Source: Streptomyces olivoverticillatus
Lineage (GTDB): Bacteria; Actinomycetota; Actinomycetes; Streptomycetales; Streptomycetaceae
DNA length: 64,000 nucleotides
Reading direction: 5' to 3'
NCBI RefSeq assembly: GCF_014203555.1
Contig: NZ_JACHJH010000002.1
Coordinates: 962,791 to 1,026,790 of the forward strand
Part shown: positions 1-9,265 of the stretch, in pieces
How the letters are laid out: each line of letters begins with the position of its first letter
Numbering within the stretch: the first letter of the stretch is position 1
Program-made: the position numbers and the translations under genes
The notes under the pieces: model-generated
What the model saw: the letters and a program-made list of their open reading frames with translations, nothing else
Databases searched by the model: none
What the model was told of the DNA's origin: nothing

Positions 1-78
1 GCCGTCGTCGCCGGAGGAAGAGCACCCGGCGACGAAGAGGGCGGCCACCGCCGCCAGCGCGGCGGCCGCCCTCTTCAT
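1..78 (-). CDS. Lipoprotein, N-terminal fragment (runs off window)
   Basis: Only the first 26 codons are inside the window. They encode a Met-Lys-Arg start, an Ala-rich hydrophobic stretch and a lipobox VAGC followed by SSSGDDG, so the product should be exported and lipid-anchored at Cys19. The ATG lies 5 bases after the stop of the DUF2334 gene on the same strand, so the two are probably cotranscribed. The function cannot be told from the signal peptide alone. Confidence 0.7.
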   Translation of the reverse strand, partial: MKRAAAALAAVAALFVAGCSSSGDDG

Positions 79-83
79 CGCGT

Positions 84-1919
84 TCACTGGTTCAGGTCCG
101 TGGGGCCGACGAAGGTGTAGCCGAGGGCACGGATGCCGTCGACCGTCTGCTGCAGCGGCGCCACGTCGTAGTACGGGTGGTAGAAGAAGCTCGCCACGCC
201 GTCACGGACCGCCAGGTTGACCTTGGCCGAGGCGATCAGGTCGGCCGGCAGCCGGGCCGGGTGGTTGTTGTAGGGCAGGGGCTCGTAGTTGCCGATGTTC
301 TCGGGGAGCACGGTCGTACCGTAGACGTCCTTCACCGCGTAGGGGAAGAACTGACCGATGTACCGGCCGGCGTTAACCGGCTGGCCGCTCAGGGTTCCGG
401 CGAAGTACAGCGACCGCTCCAGGCGTGCGCTGTAATTCTGGCCGAAAACCTTGTAGTCGGCGGCCGAGGCGGCGTAGTGCGGGGTCGTCCAGAGCGTGGG
501 CTTGGGCAGACCGGCCGCGGTGAAGGCGGCGAGGGCCGAGGTGACGCGGGACTGTGCCCAGACGGTGGAGTCCTCGGCGGGCGGCCCGTCGTAGATCACG
601 TTGTCCGAGGCGTCGACGTGGGCGCGGAAGAACTCGAAGTCGTCGCCCGTCACGCCCGTGTAGGGGTTGTTGACGTTGCTGTACTGGTGGGTGAAGCCGT
701 GGTTCATCAGGACCGCGCCGTGGGAGAGCATGTATTTCAGCGCGGAGACGACCTGTGGGGCCTGGGCGAGGCTGACCGTTTCGGCCTTCCCGTTGTTGTA
801 GACGCCCTTGGGGTCGGTGTAGACGGGGATGACGTTGATCCCGTAGGTGATCTTCTGCCCGTAGAGGTAGTCGGCCATGGTCCGCAGCTGCGTGGGGTCC
901 GACTTGGGGCTGATGTCCTCGAGCCGGACGAACGCCCGGTGGCGCTCGGCGGTCTGCGGGGCCAGGCCGTCGAAGAGCAGGTCCTCGAAGACGATGACGC
1001 GGTCGGACTCCGAGACGTAGGTGAAGGGGATCTCGCCCACGTACGTCAGGTTCCCGGAGCGGATCGCCCAGGGGCTGGTGGCGCCGTTGTTGGCGTCCGT
1101 GGCCTCGGCGAGCTGGGTGACCTGGGGGTAGCCGGCGCCGGTCAGGATGGCGGGGTGCAGCACTCCGCCGTCGTAGCCGGTGGGGATCTTCCGGGTCAGC
1201 TGCTGGCTCTTGTAGGTGACCTGGTTGATGTTCCCGACGCTGCCGCCGACCTCGTAGTACGAGTTGGTGGGGTCCCAGCCGTACTTCTGCTCGAAGGCCG
1301 GGATGCCGACCGTGTTGGCCATGGACCAGATGTTGTCGCCGATCCAGGTGACGGGCCGTGAACTGGCCTGTACATCCTGGTAGAAGGCGGCGGGGATGGC
1401 GTCCGGGACGGTGCCGCCGTAGTACGTGGAGCCGATGTAGACGGTGGCGGTGTACTGCTCGACCATGCCCTTGGTGTAGGCGGAGACGGGCTTGGAGGTG
1501 ACGGTGCCGAAGTGGCCGGCCAGGTTGGCGACCGCCATGGCGTAGAGCTCGCCCAGGTAGCCGTAGGGGCCGGTGGTGTCGTAGAGGACGAGGGCGGAGG
1601 TGCCGGGGGCCGGGGCCGCGAGCGCCTGGGTGGTGGCGGCCTTGGTCACCGGTGCCGGGGTGATGGCGAGGGTGCGGGACCGCCGTTTGACGTCATTGGC
1701 CAGCCGGGCGGCGGCCCAGGCCTTCAGATCGTTGGTGGCCGTCCCGGAGACCGATGCGGCGCCCACGCCTTTGAGGCCGTAGGAGGGGCGGGGTTTGACC
1801 GGCGCGGCTATCGAGGTCTCGGCACCGGCCGACAGTGCGAAGCCGCCCAAAAGGGCGGCGATAAGGGCGAGGACGAGAGAGACCCGGGAAAGCCCTGATC
1901 TCTTCCTCATTTGTTTCAT
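84..1919 (-). CDS. Secreted DUF2334 polysaccharide-deacetylase-like protein
   Basis: The 611-aa product starts MKQMRKRSG, has an export signal (hydrophobic core about residues 14-32, AGA near the cleavage site), and resembles the DUF2334 family, a divergent branch of the NodB/polysaccharide deacetylase fold. Visible motifs are FVRLEDISP (about residue 330), HGFTHQYS (about 406, likely metal-binding His), TTPHYAAS (about 475) and FFYHPYYD (about 577). The first about 300 residues are a separate extracellular region with a flavodoxin-like look. I chose the ATG at 1919 because a purine-rich GGGGGGAUC lies 5-11 bases upstream; the longer open frame upstream is promoter DNA. It is divergent from a glycosyltransferase/UDP-GlcNAc 2-epimerase operon, so it may de-N-acetylate or trim that polymer outside the cell. 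That role is inference. Confidence 0.8.
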   Translation of the reverse strand: MKQMRKRSGLSRVSLVLALIAALLGGFALSAGAETSIAAPVKPRPSYGLKGVGAASVSGTATNDLKAWAAARLANDVKRRSRTLAITPAPVTKAATTQALAAPAPGTSALVLYDTTGPYGYLGELYAMAVANLAGHFGTVTSKPVSAYTKGMVEQYTATVYIGSTYYGGTVPDAIPAAFYQDVQASSRPVTWIGDNIWSMANTVGIPAFEQKYGWDPTNSYYEVGGSVGNINQVTYKSQQLTRKIPTGYDGGVLHPAILTGAGYPQVTQLAEATDANNGATSPWAIRSGNLTYVGEIPFTYVSESDRVIVFEDLLFDGLAPQTAERHRAFVRLEDISPKSDPTQLRTMADYLYGQKITYGINVIPVYTDPKGVYNNGKAETVSLAQAPQVVSALKYMLSHGAVLMNHGFTHQYSNVNNPYTGVTGDDFEFFRAHVDASDNVIYDGPPAEDSTVWAQSRVTSALAAFTAAGLPKPTLWTTPHYAASAADYKVFGQNYSARLERSLYFAGTLSGQPVNAGRYIGQFFPYAVKDVYGTTVLPENIGNYEPLPYNNHPARLPADLIASAKVNLAVRDGVASFFYHPYYDVAPLQQTVDGIRALGYTFVGPTDLNQ

Positions 1920-2123
1920 TGTCGATCCCCCCTGGATGACGAGCAGTTGCCGGTCCCCACCGAATGGGCGGGGCCCGACAGTTGGCTGATTCTGGTGGGG
2001 TCCCGGAACGGTGTCAATAGAAAACCGCGGTCTGGAGCGGGCAAATAGCGACAGTCGAATTGGTGCAGACCTGTCGCCACATGCGTAACACAAGTGCGTC
2101 CAGCAGGCATAACTACCGGTTGG

Positions 2124-2151
2124 TTTCTATGAATTCATGATTCCGAACCAA
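2124..2151 (-). promoter_or_regulatory. Candidate promoter for the DUF2334 gene
   Basis: On the minus strand TTGGTT (2151-2146) and TAGAAA (2129-2124) are 16 bases apart, close to the vegetative sigma consensus. The spacer contains the palindrome ATGAATTCAT (2129-2138). The rest of the 1920-2240 gap holds only this and the divergent candidate promoter; I see no gene in it. Confidence 0.35.
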
Positions 2152-2166
2152 CAACTCTCACCATGT

Positions 2167-2195
2167 TTGACAACAGGCCGGGTTGGGTCTGGTAC
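2167..2195 (+). promoter_or_regulatory. Candidate promoter for the polysaccharide operon
   Basis: A perfect -35 box TTGACA (2167-2172) is followed after 17 bases by TGGTAC (2190-2195), a weak -10. It points at the 65-aa membrane protein gene 46 bases downstream. Confidence 0.35.
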
Positions 2196-2240
2196 CTTCC
2201 GACCGCACGCCTCAAGCGAGGCGGAATCCGGGGGGAACTC

Positions 2241-2438
2241 ATGTACGGAAAACCCGCACTGGGGACAGTCATGCCTTTGGCCGGGCTGACGGCAGCCCCA
2301 GAAGTACTGCCGGGCATACCCTTTGCCAGGGGGCTGCAGGAAGCGGCCGGCGCCGGCTTTCTGCTCTACTGCGCGATAGCCGCGGCATTGCTTTCGGCAA
2401 AGTTCTGGTTCGTCCTTCGAAGTTTCGGTGACCGGTAA
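2241..2438 (+). CDS. Small membrane protein, coupled to glycosyltransferase
   Basis: This 65-aa product has a GG(G)GGGAAC Shine-Dalgarno region just before the ATG and one clear transmembrane helix near its C terminus (about residues 40-60, GFLLYCAIAAALLSAKFWFV) followed by a short basic tail. Its TAA stop overlaps the ATG of the next gene (TAATG), so translation is probably coupled to the glycosyltransferase. I do not recognise a family. The arrangement suggests an accessory membrane subunit of the polymerase, as small partner proteins are known for other processive synthases; this is inference. An in-frame upstream ATG at 2163 would overlap the promoter and is less likely. Confidence 0.6.
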   Translation: MYGKPALGTVMPLAGLTAAPEVLPGIPFARGLQEAAGAGFLLYCAIAAALLSAKFWFVLRSFGDR

Positions 2439-3691
2439 TGATCACCGAAGTGATGCTCTGGTCGAGCATCGCCATCATCGTGATGGCCGGGTGTTACAAC
2501 TCCACCCTCTTCGCCCTCTCCAGGCGCCGCGTGAAACACGCCCGCGGCCCCCGCGCCGAACGGCTTTACATCTTCCTCCTCGCTTGTCTGAACGAGGAGA
2601 AGGTCCTCGCCGAGAGCCTGGCGCGCATCACCGCACTGCCGGCCGGAAACTTCCTGGCCCTCGTCATCGACGACGCGTCGGACGACCGCACGGCCGACAT
2701 CGCCCGAGCCGCCGACCCCCAGCGGGTCCGGCTCCTCCAGCGGCAGCTCCCCAACGCCCGCAAGGGCAAGGGCGCCGCCCTCAACGCCGGCATACGGCAC
2801 CTGCGCCAGTCCGGCGTCCTCGACGACTACCACCCGCGCGACGTCATCGTCTGCGTCGTGGACGCCGACGGCCGCCTCGACCCGCACGTCGTCCAGGCCG
2901 TCGACCCCTACTTCGACGATCCGCGCACCGGCGCCACCCAGATCGGCGTGCGGATGTACAACCGCAACAAGGGGCTGCTGGCCCGCCTCCAGGACATGGA
3001 ATTCGTCATCTACGGCGACATCTTCCAGAGCGCCCGCCGCTACATCGGCAGCGTGGGAATGGGCGGCAACGGCCAGTTCATGCGGCTCTCCGCGCTCGAC
3101 ACCCTCTGCGGGTACGACGGCAGCGGACCGTGGAGCGACTCCCTGACCGAAGACCTCGACCTCGGGGTGCGCCTGATCGCCCGCGGCTGGACCAACCAGC
3201 ACTGCACCACCGCCGCCGTCTCCCAGCAGGCCGTGCTCGACGTGCGCAGGCTGGTGCGGCAGCGCTCCCGCTGGTTCCAGGGCCACCTGCAGTCCGCCGG
3301 GCTGGTCCCGCTGATCCTGCGCGAAGTCCCCACCAGGGCCGCGGTGGATCTGCTCTACCACCTCTCCAGCCCCGTGCTGATCCTGCTGACCTCGCTGATG
3401 CCGCTGTCCTTCCTCGTCGCCACCGGGGGCACGGTCATCGGCTCGGTCGAGGCCGGACGGCTGCTCTTCTCGCCGATGTGGGTCATCGGCCCGTACGTCC
3501 TGTCCTTCACCGCCGCCTACGCCTACGGCTGGGTCTACTTCCGCCGCGAGCGGAACCTGGGACTCGCGCGTGCGGTCCTGCTCTCCCACGTCTTCGTCCT
3601 CTACGGCTACATCTGGTTCGCCGCCGGGTGGTGGGGCCTGTGGCGGATGCTCACAGGCAAGCAGACCTGGCTCAAGACGGCACGGACCTGA
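2438..3691 (+). CDS. Processive family 2 glycosyltransferase (membrane)
   Basis: The 417-aa protein has the GT2 architecture of cellulose/chitin/hyaluronan-type synthases: an N-terminal membrane helix (about 5-25), catalytic domain with DDASDD (about 77-82), the DxD-type DADGR (about 141), TEDLD (about 238, catalytic Asp) and QRSRW (about 274, the Q/RxxRW motif of processive enzymes), then three to four helices from about residue 305 to the end. It should polymerise a UDP-sugar at the cytoplasmic face and export the chain. It follows the 65-aa membrane protein with a 1-base overlap and precedes UDP-GlcNAc 2-epimerase, which points to a GlcNAc- or ManNAc-containing product. The exact polymer cannot be read from the sequence. 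Confidence 0.85.
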   Translation: MITEVMLWSSIAIIVMAGCYNSTLFALSRRRVKHARGPRAERLYIFLLACLNEEKVLAESLARITALPAGNFLALVIDDASDDRTADIARAADPQRVRLLQRQLPNARKGKGAALNAGIRHLRQSGVLDDYHPRDVIVCVVDADGRLDPHVVQAVDPYFDDPRTGATQIGVRMYNRNKGLLARLQDMEFVIYGDIFQSARRYIGSVGMGGNGQFMRLSALDTLCGYDGSGPWSDSLTEDLDLGVRLIARGWTNQHCTTAAVSQQAVLDVRRLVRQRSRWFQGHLQSAGLVPLILREVPTRAAVDLLYHLSSPVLILLTSLMPLSFLVATGGTVIGSVEAGRLLFSPMWVIGPYVLSFTAAYAYGWVYFRRERNLGLARAVLLSHVFVLYGYIWFAAGWWGLWRMLTGKQTWLKTART

Positions 3692-3766
3692 TTCGCGCCA
3701 CCGAATCGTTCATTCGCCAGCATGCACGCACCGTCCCGGCATGCGAGCACCTTCCTAGGGAGACCC

Positions 3767-4960
3767 GTGTCCCCGAACGTCATCACCACGCCCGTTCGCG
3801 CCATGCTCGTCCTGGGCACCCGGCCGGAGGCCATCAAACTCGCGCCCGTCGCCCGCGCCATGGCCGCCTCCCCGCTCTTCGAACCGATCGTCGTCACCAC
3901 CGGACAGCACCGCGAGATGCTCCACCAGATGCTGGAGCTCCTGCAGATCGAGGCCCGCACCGAACTCGACGTGATGCGCGATCGCCAGGAGCTCTCCACG
4001 CTCACCGCGCGCCTGGTGGACGGCCTCGGCGAGGTCGTCCGCGCCGAACACCCCGACGTCGTGGTCGTCCAGGGCGACACCACCACCGCCCTCACCGGCG
4101 CGCTCGCCGCCTTCTACGAACACATCCCCGTGGCCCACGTGGAGGCCGGGCTGCGCACCGGGGTGGCCGACAACCCCTTTCCCGAGGAGCTCAACCGCCG
4201 CCTCATCGGCCGCATGGCCCGCTGGCACTTCGCCCCCACGCCCCGCGCCGCCGAGCACCTCACCGGCGAAGGGGTGCCCGCCGCCGAGGTGTTCGTCACC
4301 GGCAACACCGTCATCGACAACCTGCTGTGGGTGCTCGGCGAAGGGGGCGGCCGCAATCACTTCGAGAGCGGCCTGCGGCGCGTTCTGGTCACCTTGCACC
4401 GCCGCGAGAACCAGGGCGACAAGATGCGCGCCATGGGCAGGACCCTGTGGCGGCTGGCCGACCGGGGCGACGTGGAGATCGTGCTGCCGCTGCACAAGAG
4501 CCCGGCCGTGCGCGAGGCCCTGCTGCCGGAGCTGACCGGCCACCCCAACATCCGCGTCGTGGAGCCCCTGGGCTACCTCGACTTCTCCGCCACCCTCGCC
4601 GGCTGCGACCTCGTCATGACCGACTCCGGCGGCATCCAGGAGGAGGCGCCCAGCCTCGGCAAGCCCGCCCTCGTCCTGCGGTCCACCACCGAGCGGCCCG
4701 AAGCGGTCGAGGCGGGCGCGGCGAAACTGGTGGGCACCGAGCCGGAGGCCATCCTCGCCGCGGCCGTCCAACTCCTCGACGACCGCGAGCTGTACGAGCG
4801 CATGGCGACGGCCGGTAATCCCTTCGGGGACGGTCACGCCACCGACCGGATCGTGGCCCAGATCGCCGAGGACTTCGGCGCCGATGCCGATGCGGCGGCC
4901 GCCGACGACGCGCTGGCCGTCCCGCAGTCCAACGGACCGGGGTCATACTCGACGGCATGA
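3767..4960 (+). CDS. wecB: UDP-N-acetylglucosamine 2-epimerase (non-hydrolysing)
   Basis: The 397-aa enzyme interconverts UDP-GlcNAc and UDP-ManNAc in the cytoplasm. Diagnostic segments are LGTRPEAIKL near the N terminus, HVEAGLRTG, FPEELNRRLIG, TLHRRENQG and MTDSGGIQEEAP, all typical of the WecB/MnaA family, and the length is normal. I chose GTG at 3767 because TAGGGAGA lies directly upstream; a longer frame begins at an ATG at 3722 but lacks an obvious ribosome-binding site. It sits between the glycosyltransferase and a lectin-fold gene, with a 4-base overlap to the latter, so it probably supplies the donor sugar for the locus polymer. Confidence 0.92.
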   Translation: MSPNVITTPVRAMLVLGTRPEAIKLAPVARAMAASPLFEPIVVTTGQHREMLHQMLELLQIEARTELDVMRDRQELSTLTARLVDGLGEVVRAEHPDVVVVQGDTTTALTGALAAFYEHIPVAHVEAGLRTGVADNPFPEELNRRLIGRMARWHFAPTPRAAEHLTGEGVPAAEVFVTGNTVIDNLLWVLGEGGGRNHFESGLRRVLVTLHRRENQGDKMRAMGRTLWRLADRGDVEIVLPLHKSPAVREALLPELTGHPNIRVVEPLGYLDFSATLAGCDLVMTDSGGIQEEAPSLGKPALVLRSTTERPEAVEAGAAKLVGTEPEAILAAAVQLLDDRELYERMATAGNPFGDGHATDRIVAQIAEDFGADADAAAADDALAVPQSNGPGSYSTA

Positions 4961-5625
4961 CGAGAGTTCGCCGGCTCCTCGCCCTCGCTGTGCTCGCGGC
5001 CGCCGTGCTGGCGGGTATCGCTTATGCGGTGAGCACGATCTGGGAAGACAGCGGGGAGCCGGAGCGGCCGTGGGCCGAGGGATCGGTCCACGGCCCGTGG
5101 CGGTCGGTCTTCGACGGCCACGGCGAGAACATCGGCCGCCCCGACGGCCTGGCCCTCTCCCCGAAACCGTCGAAGGAGGCGGGGGAGACGCACGCGGGCC
5201 TGATCGTCTCCACGCAGCAGTACACCGACGTCAACCTGCGGGCCAAGATGCGCACCCTCGCTCAGCTGCGCACCCCCAAGCCCAACCCCTGGGAAGTGCC
5301 GTGGCTGGTGTGGGGGTACAGCGACCCCGAGCACTTCTACTACATCACCCTCAAACCCAACGGCTGGGAGCTGGGCAAGCGCGATCCCGCCTACCCCGGC
5401 GGGCAGCGCTTCCTGATGACCGGCGGGGACCGCTTCCCGGTCGGCAAGACCTCGGACGTACGGGTGGGGCAGCGGGGCGCGCGGATGGAGGTGAGCGTGG
5501 ACGGCCGGGGCCTGGTCGCCTACGAGGACCGGGAGCGGCCGTACCTCAGGGGGAACGTCGGGGTGTACACCGAGGACGCACGCGTGGTGTTCAGCGCGAT
5601 CACGGCCGATGCACCGGAGGAGTGA
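4957..5625 (+). CDS. Membrane-anchored lectin/glucanase-fold protein
   Basis: The 222-aa product starts at an ATG overlapping the epimerase stop (ATGA). An N-terminal hydrophobic segment (about residues 6-26) with no clear cleavage site suggests an anchored extracellular domain. The remainder, with WRSVFDGHG, LRAKMRTLAQLR, PEHFYYITLKPNGWELGK and the terminal VGVYTEDARVVFSAI strand pattern, resembles concanavalin-A-like/DUF1080-type beta-sandwich domains that bind or cleave carbohydrates. No catalytic residues can be named with confidence. Being last in the polysaccharide operon, it may bind the nascent glycan at the cell surface. Confidence 0.6.
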   Translation: MTRVRRLLALAVLAAAVLAGIAYAVSTIWEDSGEPERPWAEGSVHGPWRSVFDGHGENIGRPDGLALSPKPSKEAGETHAGLIVSTQQYTDVNLRAKMRTLAQLRTPKPNPWEVPWLVWGYSDPEHFYYITLKPNGWELGKRDPAYPGGQRFLMTGGDRFPVGKTSDVRVGQRGARMEVSVDGRGLVAYEDRERPYLRGNVGVYTEDARVVFSAITADAPEE

Positions 5626-5649
5626 CCAGGGCGCTGCGGCTGCTCGCGG

Positions 5650-6525
5650 TCAGGTGTCGCACTCCAGCACCGATCCGCACAGCCCGCACCGCGCCCGGCA
5701 GCGCCCCCGCACCGGCACCCGGATCCGCTGCTGGCACGTGGGGCACGGGAAGCTCACCCGTGCCACCGGATCCCGCCCCTCGAAGGCGTACGCGGCCCCG
5801 GCTTCGGCCACTCCCGTCCGGCGGTCGCGCGCGTACCGGTGGCGGCCCAGCCGGCCGGCCGCGGCCAGCGGCGGCCTGCGGGCGTCGTGCCGGGCCTGCT
5901 CGCGGCCCCGTACGTACGCGTCGTAGGCCTGCGGGCTGGTGAACCAGGGGGAGGGGTCCTCTCCGAAGGCCTCGGCCCGCTTGGCGAGCACGTAGCCGAA
6001 CTCCTCCGGCGTGAGGTAGCCGAGCTTCTGCGTGGAGACCGACGACTCCCGGTAGGCGTCGAGCAGCAGCCAGCCCGCCCCCAGGTAGGCGGCGGCCGTG
6101 TCCGTGAGGATCTCGTTGTCCCGGGTGCCGGGGAACTCCAGGCCGAGCCGGTGCAGGAAGACGTGCATGACCTCGTGCGAGAGCGCGGCCCCGATGTCCT
6201 TGCGGTGGGACTTGAAGCGGGTGTTGAGCTCGATGAAGTACTCGGGCCCGGCGGCCAGTTCGATGCTTCCGGCGTGCCGCATCTCCCGGAAGCTGACGAT
6301 CATCCGGGCGTCGGGCAGCCGCAGGTGCCGGACCATCTCGCCCGCGATGCGCTGGACGCCCAGGTAGGGATCCTCGTCGTCGGAGAAGGCCACGTCGACC
6401 GGCGGCATGCTGAGGGCGAAGGCGCGCACGCCGTCGCAGGAGAGCCGCTTGTACAGCGCCGTGATGGCCGACCGCACGGTGGGAAGGTGCGGGAATCCAT
6501 GCACGATCCCGGCGTCCGAGCCCAT
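5650..6525 (-). CDS. HExxH zinc metallopeptidase-like protein with C-terminal zinc ribbon
   Basis: The 291-aa protein carries HEVMHVFLH about residues 125-133, a zinc protease signature, with downstream NEILTDTAAAYLG that probably supplies the third ligand. The last 35 residues form a CPTC...CGLC zinc-ribbon pair. No signal peptide or membrane segment is visible, so it should act in the cytoplasm. The start at 6525 is preceded by GGGGGUGG; two in-frame ATG/GTG codons further upstream are possible. It is a lone gene, divergent from a secreted trypsin. I recognise the fold signature but no named family, and the substrate is unknown. Confidence 0.6.
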   Translation of the reverse strand: MGSDAGIVHGFPHLPTVRSAITALYKRLSCDGVRAFALSMPPVDVAFSDDEDPYLGVQRIAGEMVRHLRLPDARMIVSFREMRHAGSIELAAGPEYFIELNTRFKSHRKDIGAALSHEVMHVFLHRLGLEFPGTRDNEILTDTAAAYLGAGWLLLDAYRESSVSTQKLGYLTPEEFGYVLAKRAEAFGEDPSPWFTSPQAYDAYVRGREQARHDARRPPLAAAGRLGRHRYARDRRTGVAEAGAAYAFEGRDPVARVSFPCPTCQQRIRVPVRGRCRARCGLCGSVLECDT

Positions 6526-6641
6526 GCGACCACCCCCGTCGGTGCCGGCTGCTTCCATCGTACGGGCGGTGGGGAGCCGTGGGCAGGGTGCCGGGATGGC
6601 CGAAAGGCCGTCCTTGTGACCGCCGTCGCCCGCTCTCATAA

Positions 6642-7541
<900 letters not shown>

Positions 7542-7604
7542 CGGCCACCGCCCGCCGGGGCGCCGGCTGACCCGTACGGACCAGCCCCGCCCCGGCCTTC
7601 CGAC

Positions 7605-7654
7605 GGCCCGTCCACGCCCCCGCCGGTATGACTCCGGTATGACGTGGACGGGCC
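7605..7654. terminator. Hairpin terminator after trypsin gene
   Basis: A perfect 12-bp inverted repeat, GGCCCGTCCACG (7605-7616) and CGTGGACGGGCC (7643-7654), encloses a 26-base loop that itself holds the direct repeat CCGGTATGA twice. There is no U-tract, as is common in Streptomyces. Confidence 0.55.
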
Positions 7655-7826
7655 CGCGTCATCCTTTCGGCCGAGACGGGAATGGTCGGACAGCCGAGGT
7701 GTGGAGCGCGTAAACGTCCGTAACGTAATGGGCATGATTGCAACTGTTCGGGACGAAGAGCGCCGGATATCCGGAAAACTGGCGGCGCCCACAGCCCGAG
7801 CCGCCCGTTATGGAAAGGCACCGCTC

Positions 7827-8495
7827 GTGTCCGTGCAGTCCCGACTCGCCGCCGTCGCCCTGCTCACCGCGGCCGCCGCTGCCGTGGTCTACCCGGCGGC
7901 GAGCGCCTTCGCGGCGGACAAGGACACCCGCCCCGGCCACCCGGCCGGCACCGTCCAGCAGGTGCAGCTCCCCGACGGCAGCCGGGCCCGCCTCAGCTCC
8001 GGCAGCGGCGGCACCACCGTGACCGTCAGCCGGCACGGCAAACAGCAGCGCACCCTGGACGCCGCGCACCCCACCGCCGACCTCGACCGCCTCCACCTGC
8101 GGATCATCGACGGCAACGGCACCCGCCCCACCCTGCGCGTCCAGCTCGACGGCTCCGGGCTGACCAACTACTACGACTTCGCCTCCGGCTCCCTGCGGCA
8201 CACCCCCGACGGCGACGGCACGGCCAAGGACCACCGCAAGAACCTCCACCGGACCCCCACCACCGCCCAGGGCGCGGGCGCCGGCACCTCCCGCCCCGCC
8301 GCCGCCCACGCCAAGCCGCCCCACGACTCCTCCGGCAACCCCGTCAAGCGCGTCGTCGAGGCCGGCCAGGTCATCAAGGACCGCCACGACCTCCTCACCC
8401 CCGCCCTCGCGGGCGGCACGGCGCTGCTCCTGGCGGGCGGCGGAGCCTACGGCGTGCACGTCGCACTGCGGCGCAACGGCCGCACGGACGACTGA
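7827..8495 (+). CDS. Exported protein with C-terminal membrane anchor, unknown function
   Basis: The 222-aa product begins at a GTG preceded by GGAAAGG. It has a signal peptide (LAAVALLTAAAAAVVYPAASAFA), a about 140-residue extracytoplasmic region rich in charged and Thr/Ser residues, a Pro/Ala/Gly-rich linker, and a C-terminal helix (ALAGGTALLLAGGGAYGVHVAL) followed by RRNGRTDD, the arrangement of a surface protein held by a C-terminal anchor. No LPxTG motif is present. I do not recognise the family. The 285-base gap upstream contains the trypsin terminator and the probable promoter. Confidence 0.6.
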   Translation: MSVQSRLAAVALLTAAAAAVVYPAASAFAADKDTRPGHPAGTVQQVQLPDGSRARLSSGSGGTTVTVSRHGKQQRTLDAAHPTADLDRLHLRIIDGNGTRPTLRVQLDGSGLTNYYDFASGSLRHTPDGDGTAKDHRKNLHRTPTTAQGAGAGTSRPAAAHAKPPHDSSGNPVKRVVEAGQVIKDRHDLLTPALAGGTALLLAGGGAYGVHVALRRNGRTDD

Positions 8496-8581
8496 GCCGG
8501 GCCGGGCCCGCTGCGGTTGCGGCGCCGGGGCACCCCCGGTGACATGAGATCCGAAGACCAGCGCGAAGGACGAGGCACGTC

Positions 8582-9265
8582 ATGGCGGTCAGCGTGATCA
8601 TCGCGGACGACCAGGAAATGGTCCGCACCGGATTCCGCATGATCCTCGAAAGCCAGCCCGACATCGACGTCGTCGCCGACGTCGTGGACGGCGAGGAGGC
8701 CCTGGAGGCGGTCGAGCGGCACCGCCCCGACGTCCTCCTCCTCGACATCCGCATGCCCAAGCTCGACGGCCTGGAAGTCACCCGCCGCCTGTCCGCCCTG
8801 GCCACCGCCCACCCCGAGCGCGGCGAACGCCCCCGCATCGTCATCGTCACCACCTTCGACCTCGACGAATACGTCCACACCGCGCTGCGCAACGGCGCCT
8901 CCGGCTTCCTGCTCAAGGACGCCAGCCCCGCCATGCTCGTCGAAGCCGTGCACGCCGCCGCCGTCGGCGACTCCCTCATCTCGCCCGCGATCACCGTCCG
9001 GCTGCTGCGCGACATGGCCCACACCGGCTCCGGCCCGCCCGAGCCCGTCAAGCAGCCCGCCGAGCCGCTGACCGACCGCGAGGCCGACGTCGTGCGCTGC
9101 GCCGCCCGCGGCGCCACCAACGCCGAGATCGCCGCCGAGCTCTACGTCTCGCTGTCCACGGTCAAGACCCACCTGGCCAACGTGCAGCTCAAGCTCGCCG
9201 CCCGCAACCGCGTCGAGATCGCCGCCTGGGCCTGGGAGAGCGGACTGGCCACGGGCGGCCCGTGA
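8582..9265 (+). CDS. NarL/LuxR-family response regulator
   Basis: The 227-aa protein has a receiver domain (acidic pair D9-D10, phospho-acceptor Asp55 in LLLDIRMPK, conserved Lys in FLLKDAS) and a C-terminal LuxR-type HTH starting LTDREADVVRCAARG with SLSTVKTHL as the recognition helix. It overlaps the downstream histidine kinase by 4 bases, so the pair is translationally coupled. GAAGGACGAGG upstream is the ribosome-binding site. Its target genes are unknown; the exported protein just upstream is the nearest candidate. Confidence 0.9.
   Translation: MAVSVIIADDQEMVRTGFRMILESQPDIDVVADVVDGEEALEAVERHRPDVLLLDIRMPKLDGLEVTRRLSALATAHPERGERPRIVIVTTFDLDEYVHTALRNGASGFLLKDASPAMLVEAVHAAAVGDSLISPAITVRLLRDMAHTGSGPPEPVKQPAEPLTDREADVVRCAARGATNAEIAAELYVSLSTVKTHLANVQLKLAARNRVEIAAWAWESGLATGGP

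Noticed and set aside
2366-3589. 407-aa minus-strand open frame
   Set aside because: Antisense to the GT2 gene; composition is Gly/Glu/Val-rich without domains, as expected from a high-GC shadow frame.
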